This document shows positions 25,588-35,222 of a DNA stretch of 64,000 bases, piece by piece. The first letter of the stretch is position 1. Every line of letters starts with the position of its first letter. Source of the DNA: RGIG3002 sp964449325 (GTDB lineage Bacteria; Bacillota; Clostridia; Lachnospirales; Lachnospiraceae); assembly GCA_964449325.1 (NCBI GenBank), contig CAYUYJ010000016.1, positions 1 through 64,000 on the forward strand, in the 5' to 3' direction. Position numbers and translations under genes: made by a program. The notes below the pieces were generated by a model. It was not told where the DNA came from. It did not search any database and saw only the letters and a program-made list of their open reading frames with translations.

Positions 25588-25612
25588 CTAATATTTTCTT
25601 ATGCCGTGAGGA

Positions 25613-27334
25613 TTAAAGTACAGCCTTCAAATCTGCTGTCAGTTTTTCCACCTTTGCCTTTGCATCCTCCAGACTGGTTCCCTTTACGCCCATGTAAAAC
25701 TTAATCTTCGGTTCCGTACCGGAAGGACGGGCACAACACCAGGAATCATTGGTAAGGTCAAAATACAATACGTTGGATTTCGGAAGTCCGGTAGAGGATT
25801 TTTCACCGGTTGACAAATTCGTCACTTCTCCGCTTTCATAATCACGCATGGAAACAACCTGAAGATCACCGAAGTTTTTCGGCGGATTGCTTCTCAATTT
25901 ATCCATAATTGCCGTAATCTGCTTAGAGCCATCGATTCCCTTTAAGGTAATGGTGTACAAATCTTCTTTATAATATCCGTATTTCTCATAAATATTAATC
26001 ATCTGATCCCAAAGAGTAATGCCGTTTTTCTTACACCAGGAAGCAACTTCACATAACATCATAACCGCAACTACTGCATCCTTGTCACGGGCATGAGTTC
26101 CCGCAAGACATCCATAGCTTTCTTCCAGACCAAATACATAATTGTTGGAGCCTGTCTGCTCGAACAGCTTAATCTGCTCACCGATGAATTTAAAGCCTGT
26201 CAGTACTTCAATCAGACGTACTCCATAATCTTTGGTAATCGGCTGAGTCATATTGGTTGTAACGATAGTCGTTACCAATGCCGGATTTACAGGCATGGTT
26301 CCCGTTGCTGTTCTTTCTCTTAAAATATACTCTGCAATAAGCATACCGGACATATTTCCGGTAAAGGAAACATATTCCCCGGTTTTTGTATCCTTGGCAT
26401 AAACACCGAGACGGTCTGCATCCGGGTCCGTTGCAAGTACAATATCCGCATCCTTTTCTTTCGCCAGCTTCAGTGCAAGCGTAAAGGCCTTCGGATCTTC
26501 CGGGTTCGGATATTCCAAGGTCGTAAATTTCGGGTCAGGAAGCTCCTGCTCCGGTACAACAAAAACATTTTTAAAGCCCAGTTCGGAAAGAATCCGTCTT
26601 ACCGGCAGATTTCCGGTTCCATGAAGGGGTGTGTATACAATCTTAATGTCATTTGCCACTTCTTTGATGATTTCAGGATGAATAATCTGCTTTTTCAGTT
26701 CTTCCATGTATTTGTCATCAATTTCTTTACCGATCACATTGTAAAGTCCAGCTTCCATAGCTGCCTTTTTGTCCATGCTCTTTACGGTATGGTAATCGGT
26801 TACATTCTGAACCTCTGTAATGATTTCTTTATCCTTGGGCGCGGTAATCTGCGCACCGTCTTCCCAGTATACCTTATATCCGTTGTATTCCGGCGGGTTA
26901 TGGCTTGCTGTCACCACGATACCTGCGATACAGCCCAGGGTTCTGAGTGCAAAAGATAATTCCGGTGTAGGTCGTAAAGACTCAAACACATACGCTTTAA
27001 TTCCGTTTGCCGCCATACACAAAGCAGCCTCATCTGCAAATTCCGGTGACATATTTCTGGAATCGTATGCAATAGCAACCCCTTTATCCGCACCACCCTG
27101 CTTGATGATGTAATTTGCCAGCCCCTGAGAAGCCTTACGCACGGTATACACATTCATACGGTTTGTTCCTGCACCGATAATACCGCGAAGACCACCGGTA
27201 CCGAATTCTAACTCTTTATAAAAGCGTTCTTCGATTTCGCTTTCATTGTCACGAATTGCGAGAAGTTCGTCCTTTGTGCTCTGGTCAAAGTAGGAATCCT
27301 CCAACCAGAAATGATACTGATCCATGAAACTCAT
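25613..27334 (-). CDS. pgcA: Phosphoglucomutase (PgcA-type phosphohexomutase)
   Basis: The 573-residue protein has the four signatures of alpha-D-phosphohexomutases: TASHNPPEYNGYK (phosphoserine), DPDADRLG (Mg2+), GLEESYGC (sugar specificity) and RPSGTEPKIKFY (phosphate binding). Length and the long insertions fit the PgcA-type of Firmicutes. It interconverts glucose-6-P and glucose-1-P, feeding RmlA and UDP-glucose formation. ATG 27334 has GGAGG upstream; the longer in-frame start 27349 would place that site inside the gene. It has its own promoter and terminator, so it can be expressed apart from the glycan operon around it. Confidence 0.95.
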   Translation of the reverse strand: MSFMDQYHFWLEDSYFDQSTKDELLAIRDNESEIEERFYKELEFGTGGLRGIIGAGTNRMNVYTVRKASQGLANYIIKQGGADKGVAIAYDSRNMSPEFADEAALCMAANGIKAYVFESLRPTPELSFALRTLGCIAGIVVTASHNPPEYNGYKVYWEDGAQITAPKDKEIITEVQNVTDYHTVKSMDKKAAMEAGLYNVIGKEIDDKYMEELKKQIIHPEIIKEVANDIKIVYTPLHGTGNLPVRRILSELGFKNVFVVPEQELPDPKFTTLEYPNPEDPKAFTLALKLAKEKDADIVLATDPDADRLGVYAKDTKTGEYVSFTGNMSGMLIAEYILRERTATGTMPVNPALVTTIVTTNMTQPITKDYGVRLIEVLTGFKFIGEQIKLFEQTGSNNYVFGLEESYGCLAGTHARDKDAVVAVMMLCEVASWCKKNGITLWDQMINIYEKYGYYKEDLYTITLKGIDGSKQITAIMDKLRSNPPKNFGDLQVVSMRDYESGEVTNLSTGEKSSTGLPKSNVLYFDLTNDSWCCARPSGTEPKIKFYMGVKGTSLEDAKAKVEKLTADLKAVL

Positions 27335-27383
27335 TTTCTCTACCTCCATTTAGTCACTTTAAGCATTGCATTTCAATTATTTT

Positions 27384-27411
27384 ATCATATTTTATAACAG
27401 GGTACAAGCAA
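27384..27411 (-). promoter_or_regulatory. Promoter of phosphoglucomutase gene
   Basis: On the minus strand, TTGCTT (27406-27411) and TATGAT (27384-27389) are 16 bp apart, about 45 bp before the start codon. No clear terminator separates it from the upstream glycosyltransferase gene. Confidence 0.5.
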
Positions 27412-27464
27412 AGCCTTATCGTTCATTCTTGCAACTTCCACTTTTCAGCAACTGATTGTCCCCA

Positions 27465-29438
27465 CTACACACGCAAGGTATAATCGCTATGATCCAAAGA
27501 AAAATTAGGATTATAATACGGGTCACCCTTCGTCAATTCTTCGTTCCACTTTCGGCGGAATCTCTCGGCTTCCTCATCGTACCGCAGTGCATTCTGCCCT
27601 TTCCTGTCAGAGCCTCTGGAAGCAGACTCATAATGGTACAACTCCGCAAAAGGAGTAAACACATTCAGCAAGCCTTTTTTTCTCAGGCGGAGACAGAAAT
27701 CCACATCATTGAGTGCCACCGCAAATTCCTCAGAAAGACCGCCGACTTCATCATACAGACTTTTTTTCACAAGAAGGCAGGCTCCGGTTACTGCCGAAAC
27801 ATCCTGTGCATAGCAAAGACGTCCCATATATCCGAAATTACTGCTGTCTACCATATAATGAGTATGTCCTGCCGTACGGTGTGCTCCCAATCCGATAACA
27901 ATTCCCGCATGCTGTATGGTATTGTTTTCATAATAAAGCTTGGCACCGACCGCCCCCACATCTTCTCTTTGCGCATACATCAGAAGTTCTTCCATCCAGT
28001 TAATGGTGATTACCTCGGTATCGTTATTTAATAACAGTAGATATTCTCCTGTTGCAAAGGTGGCACCAACGTTATTGATTTTAGAATAGTTAAACTCTCC
28101 TTCGTATACTGCTATCTTCACATTTTTCTGCTTTTTCAATTCTTCATAGTATGCAAACAGTTCCGGCTCCGTACTGTTGTTTTCCACCACAATTATCTCA
28201 TAATTATCATAAGTTGATTTCTCCAGAATCGACGAAATACAACGTTTCAAATCCGAGACATGATCCTTATTCGGAATCAGAATCGATATTTTGGGTTGGG
28301 ATAACAATTGATATTTAATTCGAAAAATTGTTTCACATGCTCTGGTACTTGTAATTTCAAAATTCTCAAGACCACAGCTTCTTAAATGCTCCCCAATAGC
28401 ACCCTTTGCCGCATCAATGGCATAGCTTTTGGCACTGATATCAGCTGCCACACTGCCCTTATGAGAACGCCAGTAATACAAAAGCTTTGGCACATGTACC
28501 ACATGCTTCGCCTTTGCTGTCAGACGTAAAATCATATCGTGGTCCTGACTTCCGTCAAACCGGGTACGGAATAATTCCATGCCCTCTAAGAGTCTTCTGT
28601 CAAAAACACTGAAATGACAAATATAGTTGTTCGCCCGCAAATTATCAATGGAAAAATCCGGCTTAAAATGAAGGGTAATCATATTATCGATGGATTCCCC
28701 TTGGAAAGTAGCCTCATCACAATAAATATAATCCGCATCCTGCTCGCAAATTACCTTCATATATTCGTACAACACACTGGGATGCATAATATCATCATGG
28801 TCAAACAACCCGATATAGTCCCCGGTTGCCATTTCATAACATCTGTTTGTATTACCTGCTATACCTTCATTCTTCTCCAGTTTCTTATAACAGATGCGTT
28901 TATCCTTTTCCTGATAGGAACGACAAACCTTTTCCACATAAGTATGCTCCGCATCCGAACCGTCGGCAAGGCACAGTTCCCAATTCCTATACGTCTGCTG
29001 CTGTACCGACTCAATTACATCCCTCAGATACTTCTCCGGCGTATTATAAAGTGGTACTAAAATACTGAACTTTATGTTCTTCGGAAATTTTGCTTCCTCT
29101 TCCTGCTTTCTCCTCTCTGCATTTGGAAAACTTGCACTTCCGTGTTGCAGTCTTGCTTTTCTTTCAATACTTTTACTCTTTAATTTTCTGGCTATTCCGC
29201 GCGGACTTCCGTAACGCCGCACCCTGTCCCTTGTTCTTATGATAAAATGGATACCAACTCTTGCAGGCTTGGAAAGTTTCCACAGAGTTCCCCCTTTAAT
29301 CCTGTCAAGCTGTTCCTGAAGCCGTTTTTCCTCCTCTAAAGAGGCTGCCAGCCGTCCTGCCAATTCCTGACTCTTTTTCTTTTCCGCCTCATAAGCTGCT
29401 TTATAATATTCCAAGTTCTGATTCTCCTGTTCGCCCAT
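27465..29438 (-). CDS. Bidomain GT2 glycosyltransferase
   Basis: The 657-residue protein has an N-terminal charged coiled coil (about 10-50), a first GT2 domain from about residue 123 (FSILVPLYNTPEKYL, GLFDHDDIM) and a second from about 383 (ISILIPNKDHVSDL, LLLNNDTEVI, NDVDFCLRLRKKG). Two catalytic domains suggest it adds two different linkages, as in chain-extending bifunctional polymerases. The N-terminal coiled coil resembles that of the next protein upstream, hinting at complex formation. The start has AAAAGG upstream. It is the last gene of the operon that starts at 43103. Confidence 0.92.
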   Translation of the reverse strand: MGEQENQNLEYYKAAYEAEKKKSQELAGRLAASLEEEKRLQEQLDRIKGGTLWKLSKPARVGIHFIIRTRDRVRRYGSPRGIARKLKSKSIERKARLQHGSASFPNAERRKQEEEAKFPKNIKFSILVPLYNTPEKYLRDVIESVQQQTYRNWELCLADGSDAEHTYVEKVCRSYQEKDKRICYKKLEKNEGIAGNTNRCYEMATGDYIGLFDHDDIMHPSVLYEYMKVICEQDADYIYCDEATFQGESIDNMITLHFKPDFSIDNLRANNYICHFSVFDRRLLEGMELFRTRFDGSQDHDMILRLTAKAKHVVHVPKLLYYWRSHKGSVAADISAKSYAIDAAKGAIGEHLRSCGLENFEITSTRACETIFRIKYQLLSQPKISILIPNKDHVSDLKRCISSILEKSTYDNYEIIVVENNSTEPELFAYYEELKKQKNVKIAVYEGEFNYSKINNVGATFATGEYLLLLNNDTEVITINWMEELLMYAQREDVGAVGAKLYYENNTIQHAGIVIGLGAHRTAGHTHYMVDSSNFGYMGRLCYAQDVSAVTGACLLVKKSLYDEVGGLSEEFAVALNDVDFCLRLRKKGLLNVFTPFAELYHYESASRGSDRKGQNALRYDEEAERFRRKWNEELTKGDPYYNPNFSLDHSDYTLRV

Positions 29439-29495
29439 GTTTCCTTTTCCTTTTCTTCCTGACTGATCCGCTCTCTGCCTTTCCTAAATATCCGG

Positions 29496-31709
29496 CTATA
29501 TTTCCACATAAGTCTCAAGCATCCTGTAATATCGTTTTTCCGAAAGCATATCCTCATACATAATTCCCAGTTTGTATGTACCGCTCTCCATAATCTTAAC
29601 CGGAAAGGATGCACAAAATCCCGCCAATCCAATCCGAAGTTCCCCCGGAAAAACTGCCTCTACATCTTCCCTGTAACAGGATGAAAGTTCACTGCTGTAA
29701 ATCCGTTTGTTCTCGGTTCCTTCCAGTAACAGACTTCTTTTATAATGACAGTTGTCTGCACCGACAAGTATCGACCATCCTCTGATCTGCGCTTTTCCGT
29801 CTGCCACCCGCACCTGCTCCGGATTGGCGCGAAGCACTGCTTCTGTTAGCAGTTTTCCTCTGTTTCCCCCGGAGTACTCTGTCACTGTTTTGCTTGTTTC
29901 CGATTCCTGTTCTTTTCTTCCAAAAACATATTCCGGTGAGTTTTGTGTAAGCCATGAACTATAGTATTCGTCAACTCCTGCAAAGGAAGGATACTTTTGA
30001 TAGAGCCGTTTTCTTTCCTCCCTAAGACGCAGCGTCTTCAACTCACTTTCTTCATCCAATCCTCTGCTCAAAGATTCATGATGAAGAAGAATACAATCAT
30101 TCCGAAGAACATTCCGGTATCCTGCTTTGCGGAGGCGAAAACAAAATTCCACATCATTATAAGCAATCGGCATCGTCTCATCCAATCCGCCCATTTCCTC
30201 ATACAACTCTTTCCGCACCATCAGACAGGCACCGGTTACCGCCAGATAATTAAAATTGAAATAATTTCTTCCGTCATAATACATCCTGTCATCTTCAAAG
30301 GACACCAGTTTATGTGCCGGTCCAATGGAAAGATTTGTAATGCCTGCATGCTGGATTCTGATACTGTCAGGATACCATAGTTTCGCTCCAACAGCTCCTA
30401 CTCCCGGCACGGCTGCCTGACCGGCAAGCCGTTTCAAATATCCTCCTTCAATAATTTCTATATCATCATTTAATAACAGCAGATATTTTCCTGTTGCCTG
30501 TCTTGCTCCCAGATTGCACATTGCAGAAAAATTAAACTCCATCGGCTCACACAAGTAGAGAAAATGATATGTACGGCTTAACGCTTCCACTTTCAGCCGG
30601 TTGTCCTCATAGCTTCCGTTATCTACCACAATGATTTCATAATTATTATAATCTGTTTTTTCCCGAATAGACCGAATGCACTGTTCCAGCACCACCGGAT
30701 TATCCTTAGATAAAATAACAATCGATACTTTTTCATCCGTATCCACGCATATACTATAAATTCCCGGAACATTGGTTTCTTCCGCATATCCGGTTAATCC
30801 GCGTCTCTTTAAAGCAGCCAGTTTAATCCCGGTATACTCCTTTTCATATCCCCACAGTCCTGAAATTCCGTTTTCATCAATAACGACCGTTTCTTTATCT
30901 TCATCTGTTTCTTCCGTTCTATGAAACAAAATCCTGTCCAAAGAAACAATACTTTCCGTCTTGTTTTTCCAAAGGCTTTCTTCTGCTTTCAATGCAAAAT
31001 CATAAATGTTTTCTTTCCAGCTGTCCGATTTTCTCCACGGCAGACCTTTAAAGCTTTCCACACGTACCGCAAATATATTACCAAAGTAAAAAAAGGACAA
31101 TAAGGTTTCCGGTGAGTACGCAGGCTTAAACCACGGTTTTTTTCTGTTCTCTTCTCCTTTTTTTCCCTTTTCCGAAGTATCCTCCCCGGCATAAACAATA
31201 TCCGTATCCTTATGCGTTTCAAAATATTCTTCTATCACAGCCGCCGCCTGCAGGTCGCATATTCCTTTTTTCGATACAAACAGAATATACGGCTTTTTGA
31301 CCTTCCGGAGCTGAAAGTCTTCCCCACAGTCTTCCAGCCAAACCGTTTCTACCAGTTTTCCCCGCTTTTCGCCGTCCTGTTGTATACTGCATTCCTGTTC
31401 ACTAATCCAAAAGGCATAAGGATTTTTCTGAAACTGTAATTCTTTTTTGTACTGCTTTACGCTGACGGAATCTTCCCTGCATACCATATCCTGAATCCGG
31501 GCATCCCTACTTTCTTTCAGTTTTTCCGGTTCCTTCTTTCCCCTCAGAAAAACTTTCATCACGGGATTATTGACTATACGCTCATATTTTTGCCGCAGAC
31601 AGATAACCTCCTGCTCCTTCGCCGCCGCATCTGTCACAAGCTGCATATTTTTACGTTTTTCCTGTAAATATGCTTTTTTATAGTAATTCGTAAAATCGTA
31701 CTTTGTCAA
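29496..31709 (-). CDS. Large multi-domain GT2 glycosyltransferase, TTG start
   Basis: The 737-residue protein has an N-terminal helical segment (YYKKAYLQEKRKN), an unrecognised domain with partial GT-like features (about 70-310), a GT2 domain from about 325 (VSIVILSKDNPVVLEQ, LLLNDDIEII, NDVEFCFRLRKAGYRN) and a C-terminal beta-sandwich-like domain (about 615-737). The start codon is TTG with AAAGG 9 bp upstream. A 9-codon mini-ORF (31735-31706), itself with AAGG upstream, ends in TGA overlapping this TTG, suggesting translational coupling. Its position after the capping-type gene and ABC exporter supports a role in building the exported chain. Confidence 0.88.
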   Translation of the reverse strand: MTKYDFTNYYKKAYLQEKRKNMQLVTDAAAKEQEVICLRQKYERIVNNPVMKVFLRGKKEPEKLKESRDARIQDMVCREDSVSVKQYKKELQFQKNPYAFWISEQECSIQQDGEKRGKLVETVWLEDCGEDFQLRKVKKPYILFVSKKGICDLQAAAVIEEYFETHKDTDIVYAGEDTSEKGKKGEENRKKPWFKPAYSPETLLSFFYFGNIFAVRVESFKGLPWRKSDSWKENIYDFALKAEESLWKNKTESIVSLDRILFHRTEETDEDKETVVIDENGISGLWGYEKEYTGIKLAALKRRGLTGYAEETNVPGIYSICVDTDEKVSIVILSKDNPVVLEQCIRSIREKTDYNNYEIIVVDNGSYEDNRLKVEALSRTYHFLYLCEPMEFNFSAMCNLGARQATGKYLLLLNDDIEIIEGGYLKRLAGQAAVPGVGAVGAKLWYPDSIRIQHAGITNLSIGPAHKLVSFEDDRMYYDGRNYFNFNYLAVTGACLMVRKELYEEMGGLDETMPIAYNDVEFCFRLRKAGYRNVLRNDCILLHHESLSRGLDEESELKTLRLREERKRLYQKYPSFAGVDEYYSSWLTQNSPEYVFGRKEQESETSKTVTEYSGGNRGKLLTEAVLRANPEQVRVADGKAQIRGWSILVGADNCHYKRSLLLEGTENKRIYSSELSSCYREDVEAVFPGELRIGLAGFCASFPVKIMESGTYKLGIMYEDMLSEKRYYRMLETYVEI

Positions 31710-31735
31710 ATTATCCCGCCTTTCCCGGTTTTCAT
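31706..31735 (-). CDS. Putative 9-codon leader ORF
   Basis: ATG with AAGG about 6 bp upstream opens a 9-codon frame (MKTGKGGII) whose TGA overlaps the TTG start of the 737-residue glycosyltransferase. This arrangement could deliver ribosomes to the weak TTG start. It may be coincidence; no homology can be judged at this length. Confidence 0.25.
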   Translation of the reverse strand: MKTGKGGII

Positions 31736-31774
31736 CATTTTCCTTTTCTGCTTCTGTCTCACTTTGACAGTTGC

Positions 31775-33889
31775 CTAATGTACAAGCCGCCCGGCAATAC
31801 TTGCCGGAAGTTTCATGACATTCATGGAAATTTCCAATACATTATCCTCCAACATCGGAGTATTTTTTAAATAAAAGGTAAAATTAGGATCTTCCTTTGC
31901 AAACGCAATTACACCGTTTTTGATACTCTTTCCGTTCGTTGCAAACCCTCCCAGATTTTTCACAAGAGGAATCAAAGAAAGCTTTTTCCCATTCCAAAGT
32001 GCTTTCTCTATGGTAACCATACAAGGTTCATAATCCGGATCAATCCGTATTGCCTTTGTGTCTGCTCCGAAATGCAGGGTAAAGCTGATATTTTCTTTTC
32101 CCGCTCCCGGCTCTTTGCGCTGTGCACCCTTTCTTTCACTCAGCATAAAGGACTGTTCTTCCGAAAAACCGTTGCCGTTATCAGTGTAAATCTGCACCAG
32201 ATTGGAGTCCGTTCCCGTTACCTTTTCTACTTCTAAGCCAAGAGGATTATAAATCGAATTATCAATTACATTCCGGATCAGTCCGATACTCATACGTTTT
32301 CCGGCAATCTTTTTCTGAATTTCCTTCTCCTGTTCTTCAACCCACTTCCGCTCTCCTTCATTTAATTGAAGGACATTTGTAAGCATCCGCTCTACCACCG
32401 CTTCCCGTCCGGCAGAGCCCTTCTGATAGCAGTAAAGAGCACGGTAGGCTACTTCCTTTGCAGGAATATCATCCGAAAAAGTCCATTCATAGTCGATAGC
32501 CGTCCAAGTATCTCCATCCACTAAAATATTGGCAAAAATCAAATCATAATCCGTAAAGGCAATTCCGGCGTTGTAACCGATACGCTCCACATATTCCCGA
32601 AACAATGCTTCAAATCCGTCAAAATCCTGTCTGTCCAGCAATTCATCGAACATTTCTTCCAGACTTCTTCCTTCCACATATTCAAAGGAAAGGGTTCCCT
32701 TGGGATTTAAAATACAACGGTTAATGGCAAGCTTTCCTCCCTCATAACGTGCCTTCAGCTTCTCGTAAGCCTCCTTCATGGCAAGTACATGATCTGTTGC
32801 CTGAGACCTGACACCTCTCTTTTCCACTACAAGCTTTACTTCTTTTTCACTGCTGTTTAAAATGCCCGCACGCTCCATACCGCTTTCCGGTCTGCGAATG
32901 TCTGTACAAATGGCATATTCCTCTGCCCGGTCGTTGGAATACTTGGAGTATTTTATCGGAAGTTCTTTACCCACTACAAGGAAATAGGAATTGGAATAAA
33001 GCGGAAAAAGTTCTTCCTTAATAATGGTATCAAATACTTTTTTTTCATCAAACAGAAGCAGACGACTTCTGTCAAAATTCCGTATATTGGTACAAAGTTC
33101 TCCCTGATGTGGCAGATATTCGTCCGAATAAATGCTTGTCATAAACTTATAATCAGGATAAGGATAATAAAAGCTATATTCCTTCACACGATTTGCTTCA
33201 CAAATTTTTTCCAGACCTCTCCTTGTAAACGTCCGCACTCCGGTATCCTGCGGATAATCCTCCAAACCGGAAAAATACAGCCCCTGATGATCCTCTTTAC
33301 AGCCTGCCCAGTATTTCAGTCCGAATTTGTTTTCAATGGCAATCACCAGACGACCTTCCAGTCCGTTCCCTTTCAGATGCTTACGCAGAATCTCCATAAA
33401 GCGTTCATATGGAGCCTCCGTACCGATATACCCTTTTGCATATTCAAACACGCCGATTAAGAAAATGAAGTCAAAATCCGTATCCAGATTTTTTTCAATA
33501 TCCTGAAAATTCCCCACTTGAATCGTAATGTTATCATATTCCTTATGACGATAAGCATTAATCTGACTGCGTCTTTTGGATAAATCAATGCAGGTAACGC
33601 TTCCTGCTTTTCTTGCCAGTGCCCCTGTAATGGCACCGCAGCCGCTGCCTACCTCCAATACCTTCATTTCTTTATTCATCGGTATCCATTCCACAATATT
33701 TTCCCGAAGAGGGGACAAATGATAAAGAATCGGCCAGCTTCCCCGTTCTTCTATAATTCGTGGAAATTCTTTTTCCGGATAATTTTTGACAATTTCCAGC
33801 ATTTCCTCTTCCACATCTCCGTCGCTGTACAAATCCTCTCCCGGATAAAATTCATAATCCAATGTTATATTCCCGATTTTTTCCGTCAT
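31775..33889 (-). CDS. Methyltransferase-kinase fusion, WbdD-like chain-capping candidate
   Basis: The 704-residue protein has an N-terminal SAM-dependent methyltransferase (about 40-240; VLEVGSGCGAITGALA near residue 78), a kinase-like domain (about 360-520) and a C-terminal beta-rich domain (about 590-700). In the kinase part, FEYVEGRSL resembles the hinge, DYDLIFANIL replaces HRDLxxxxNxL with catalytic Asp and Asn kept, and AIDYEW stands for DFG. WbdD of E. coli O8/O9 has the same methyltransferase-then-kinase order and puts a methyl-phosphate on the chain end. The gene follows Wzt by 31 bp. I chose ATG 33889 with GAGGAGAGG upstream; the longer in-frame start at 33940 would overlap wzt. 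Capping function is inferred. Confidence 0.75.
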   Translation of the reverse strand: MTEKIGNITLDYEFYPGEDLYSDGDVEEEMLEIVKNYPEKEFPRIIEERGSWPILYHLSPLRENIVEWIPMNKEMKVLEVGSGCGAITGALARKAGSVTCIDLSKRRSQINAYRHKEYDNITIQVGNFQDIEKNLDTDFDFIFLIGVFEYAKGYIGTEAPYERFMEILRKHLKGNGLEGRLVIAIENKFGLKYWAGCKEDHQGLYFSGLEDYPQDTGVRTFTRRGLEKICEANRVKEYSFYYPYPDYKFMTSIYSDEYLPHQGELCTNIRNFDRSRLLLFDEKKVFDTIIKEELFPLYSNSYFLVVGKELPIKYSKYSNDRAEEYAICTDIRRPESGMERAGILNSSEKEVKLVVEKRGVRSQATDHVLAMKEAYEKLKARYEGGKLAINRCILNPKGTLSFEYVEGRSLEEMFDELLDRQDFDGFEALFREYVERIGYNAGIAFTDYDLIFANILVDGDTWTAIDYEWTFSDDIPAKEVAYRALYCYQKGSAGREAVVERMLTNVLQLNEGERKWVEEQEKEIQKKIAGKRMSIGLIRNVIDNSIYNPLGLEVEKVTGTDSNLVQIYTDNGNGFSEEQSFMLSERKGAQRKEPGAGKENISFTLHFGADTKAIRIDPDYEPCMVTIEKALWNGKKLSLIPLVKNLGGFATNGKSIKNGVIAFAKEDPNFTFYLKNTPMLEDNVLEISMNVMKLPASIAGRLVH

Positions 33890-33920
33890 CCTGCTTCCTC
33901 TCCTCACTTGCTCTGTGTCT

Positions 33921-35210
33921 CTAAAGGCTTTTGACCTCAACCTTGGAATTCATATCAAAATAGCCTACCGTATCCTTATCTGAAATTACAGTAATATTCA
34001 ATGCATCATACAATCTGTGATAAACCGTAAATTCATCGCCTTCATACCCCGTCAGCCCGAAAGATACCAGATACTCTCCACCCTGCAGTTCCATCTTCTG
34101 GGTAAAAGAAATATCCTTCTCTTCTCCTGCTTTCACAGGTTCCAAAAATGCCTTTTCCACCATGGAATTGGTTCCTGTAATCTCCACTCCCTTAATATTC
34201 TTGATGGTGAACGCAAAAATCGGCGCAGGCAAATCTTCTAAAAATTTTACCTTCATGTGTATGCTGAAACTTCCGCCCTTCATCACTGCAGTGGTTCTGA
34301 GTCCTTTTTCGTCACACATGTAAATTTCCGTAATTTCTGCCTTTTTATTCCCGTATTCCAATGTCTGAGGGTTCTGCCCCTGCTTTATCCCTGCTTTTTC
34401 CTGTGCCGCCTTTTGCAGTTGTTCGTCGTTTAGCAGGTTATTTTCCTCACTTTCCGGAACCTCATACTGCCCCACAAGTACTCGCTTATAGGCATCAATC
34501 ATTTCCTTCGGTTCTCCTTCGCCCAGTTTATTGCCCTGATTCAAAAGGATAACACGGTCACAGTATTTGCTGATACTGCTCAAATCATGGCTGACAAAAA
34601 CAATGGTTTTCCCCTGCTTCTTAAACTCTTCAAACTTATGATAACACTTTGCCTGAAAAAAAACATCACCCACTGACAAAGCTTCATCCACAATCAGAAT
34701 TTCCGGCTCAATATTAATGGCAACCGCAAAGGCAAGCCGAACGAACATACCACTGGAATAGGTTTTTACAGGCTGGTTTACATAATCTCCGATATCCGCA
34801 AAATCCAGAATATCCTGTAGTTTTTCATCAATTTCCTTTTCTGTAAAACCAATCATAGTTCCATTCAGATAAATATTCTCGATTCCGTTGTATTCCATGT
34901 TGAATCCGGCACCCAACTCTAGAAGTGCCGAAATACGTCCGTTGACCTCCACTTCTCCTGCAGTAGGATTGACAACACCTGTTATTATTTTTAATATTGT
35001 GGATTTTCCCGAACCGTTTGTTCCGATGATACCCACGGATTCTCCCTGAAACACGGTCAGATCTACCCCGTTTAACGCGTAATGCTCTTTGTACTTCTTC
35101 TTGTTCCTTGAAAGTCCAAGTGCCTCTTTCATCCGATCCGATGGTTTATCATATAACTTATATACTTTTTTAACGTCTTTCACCCGGATGGCAATCTGTC
35201 TTTCTTCCAT
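33921..35210 (-). CDS. wzt: Polysaccharide ABC transporter ATPase with C-terminal glycan-recognition domain
   Basis: The 429-residue protein has a Wzt/TagH-type ATPase (about 1-245; GTNGSGKST Walker A, YSSGM signature, ILIVDEALS Walker B, FVSHD switch) and a C-terminal beta-sandwich (about 290-425) like the Wzt_C domain. In the O8/O9 systems that domain binds the capped non-reducing end of the glycan and licenses export. Here it lies directly between the permease and the methyltransferase-kinase gene. The start has AAGGAG upstream. It energises export of the undecaprenyl-linked glycan across the membrane. Confidence 0.93.
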   Translation of the reverse strand: MEERQIAIRVKDVKKVYKLYDKPSDRMKEALGLSRNKKKYKEHYALNGVDLTVFQGESVGIIGTNGSGKSTILKIITGVVNPTAGEVEVNGRISALLELGAGFNMEYNGIENIYLNGTMIGFTEKEIDEKLQDILDFADIGDYVNQPVKTYSSGMFVRLAFAVAINIEPEILIVDEALSVGDVFFQAKCYHKFEEFKKQGKTIVFVSHDLSSISKYCDRVILLNQGNKLGEGEPKEMIDAYKRVLVGQYEVPESEENNLLNDEQLQKAAQEKAGIKQGQNPQTLEYGNKKAEITEIYMCDEKGLRTTAVMKGGSFSIHMKVKFLEDLPAPIFAFTIKNIKGVEITGTNSMVEKAFLEPVKAGEEKDISFTQKMELQGGEYLVSFGLTGYEGDEFTVYHRLYDALNITVISDKDTVGYFDMNSKVEVKSL

Positions 35211-35222
35211 TCCAGTCTCCTT

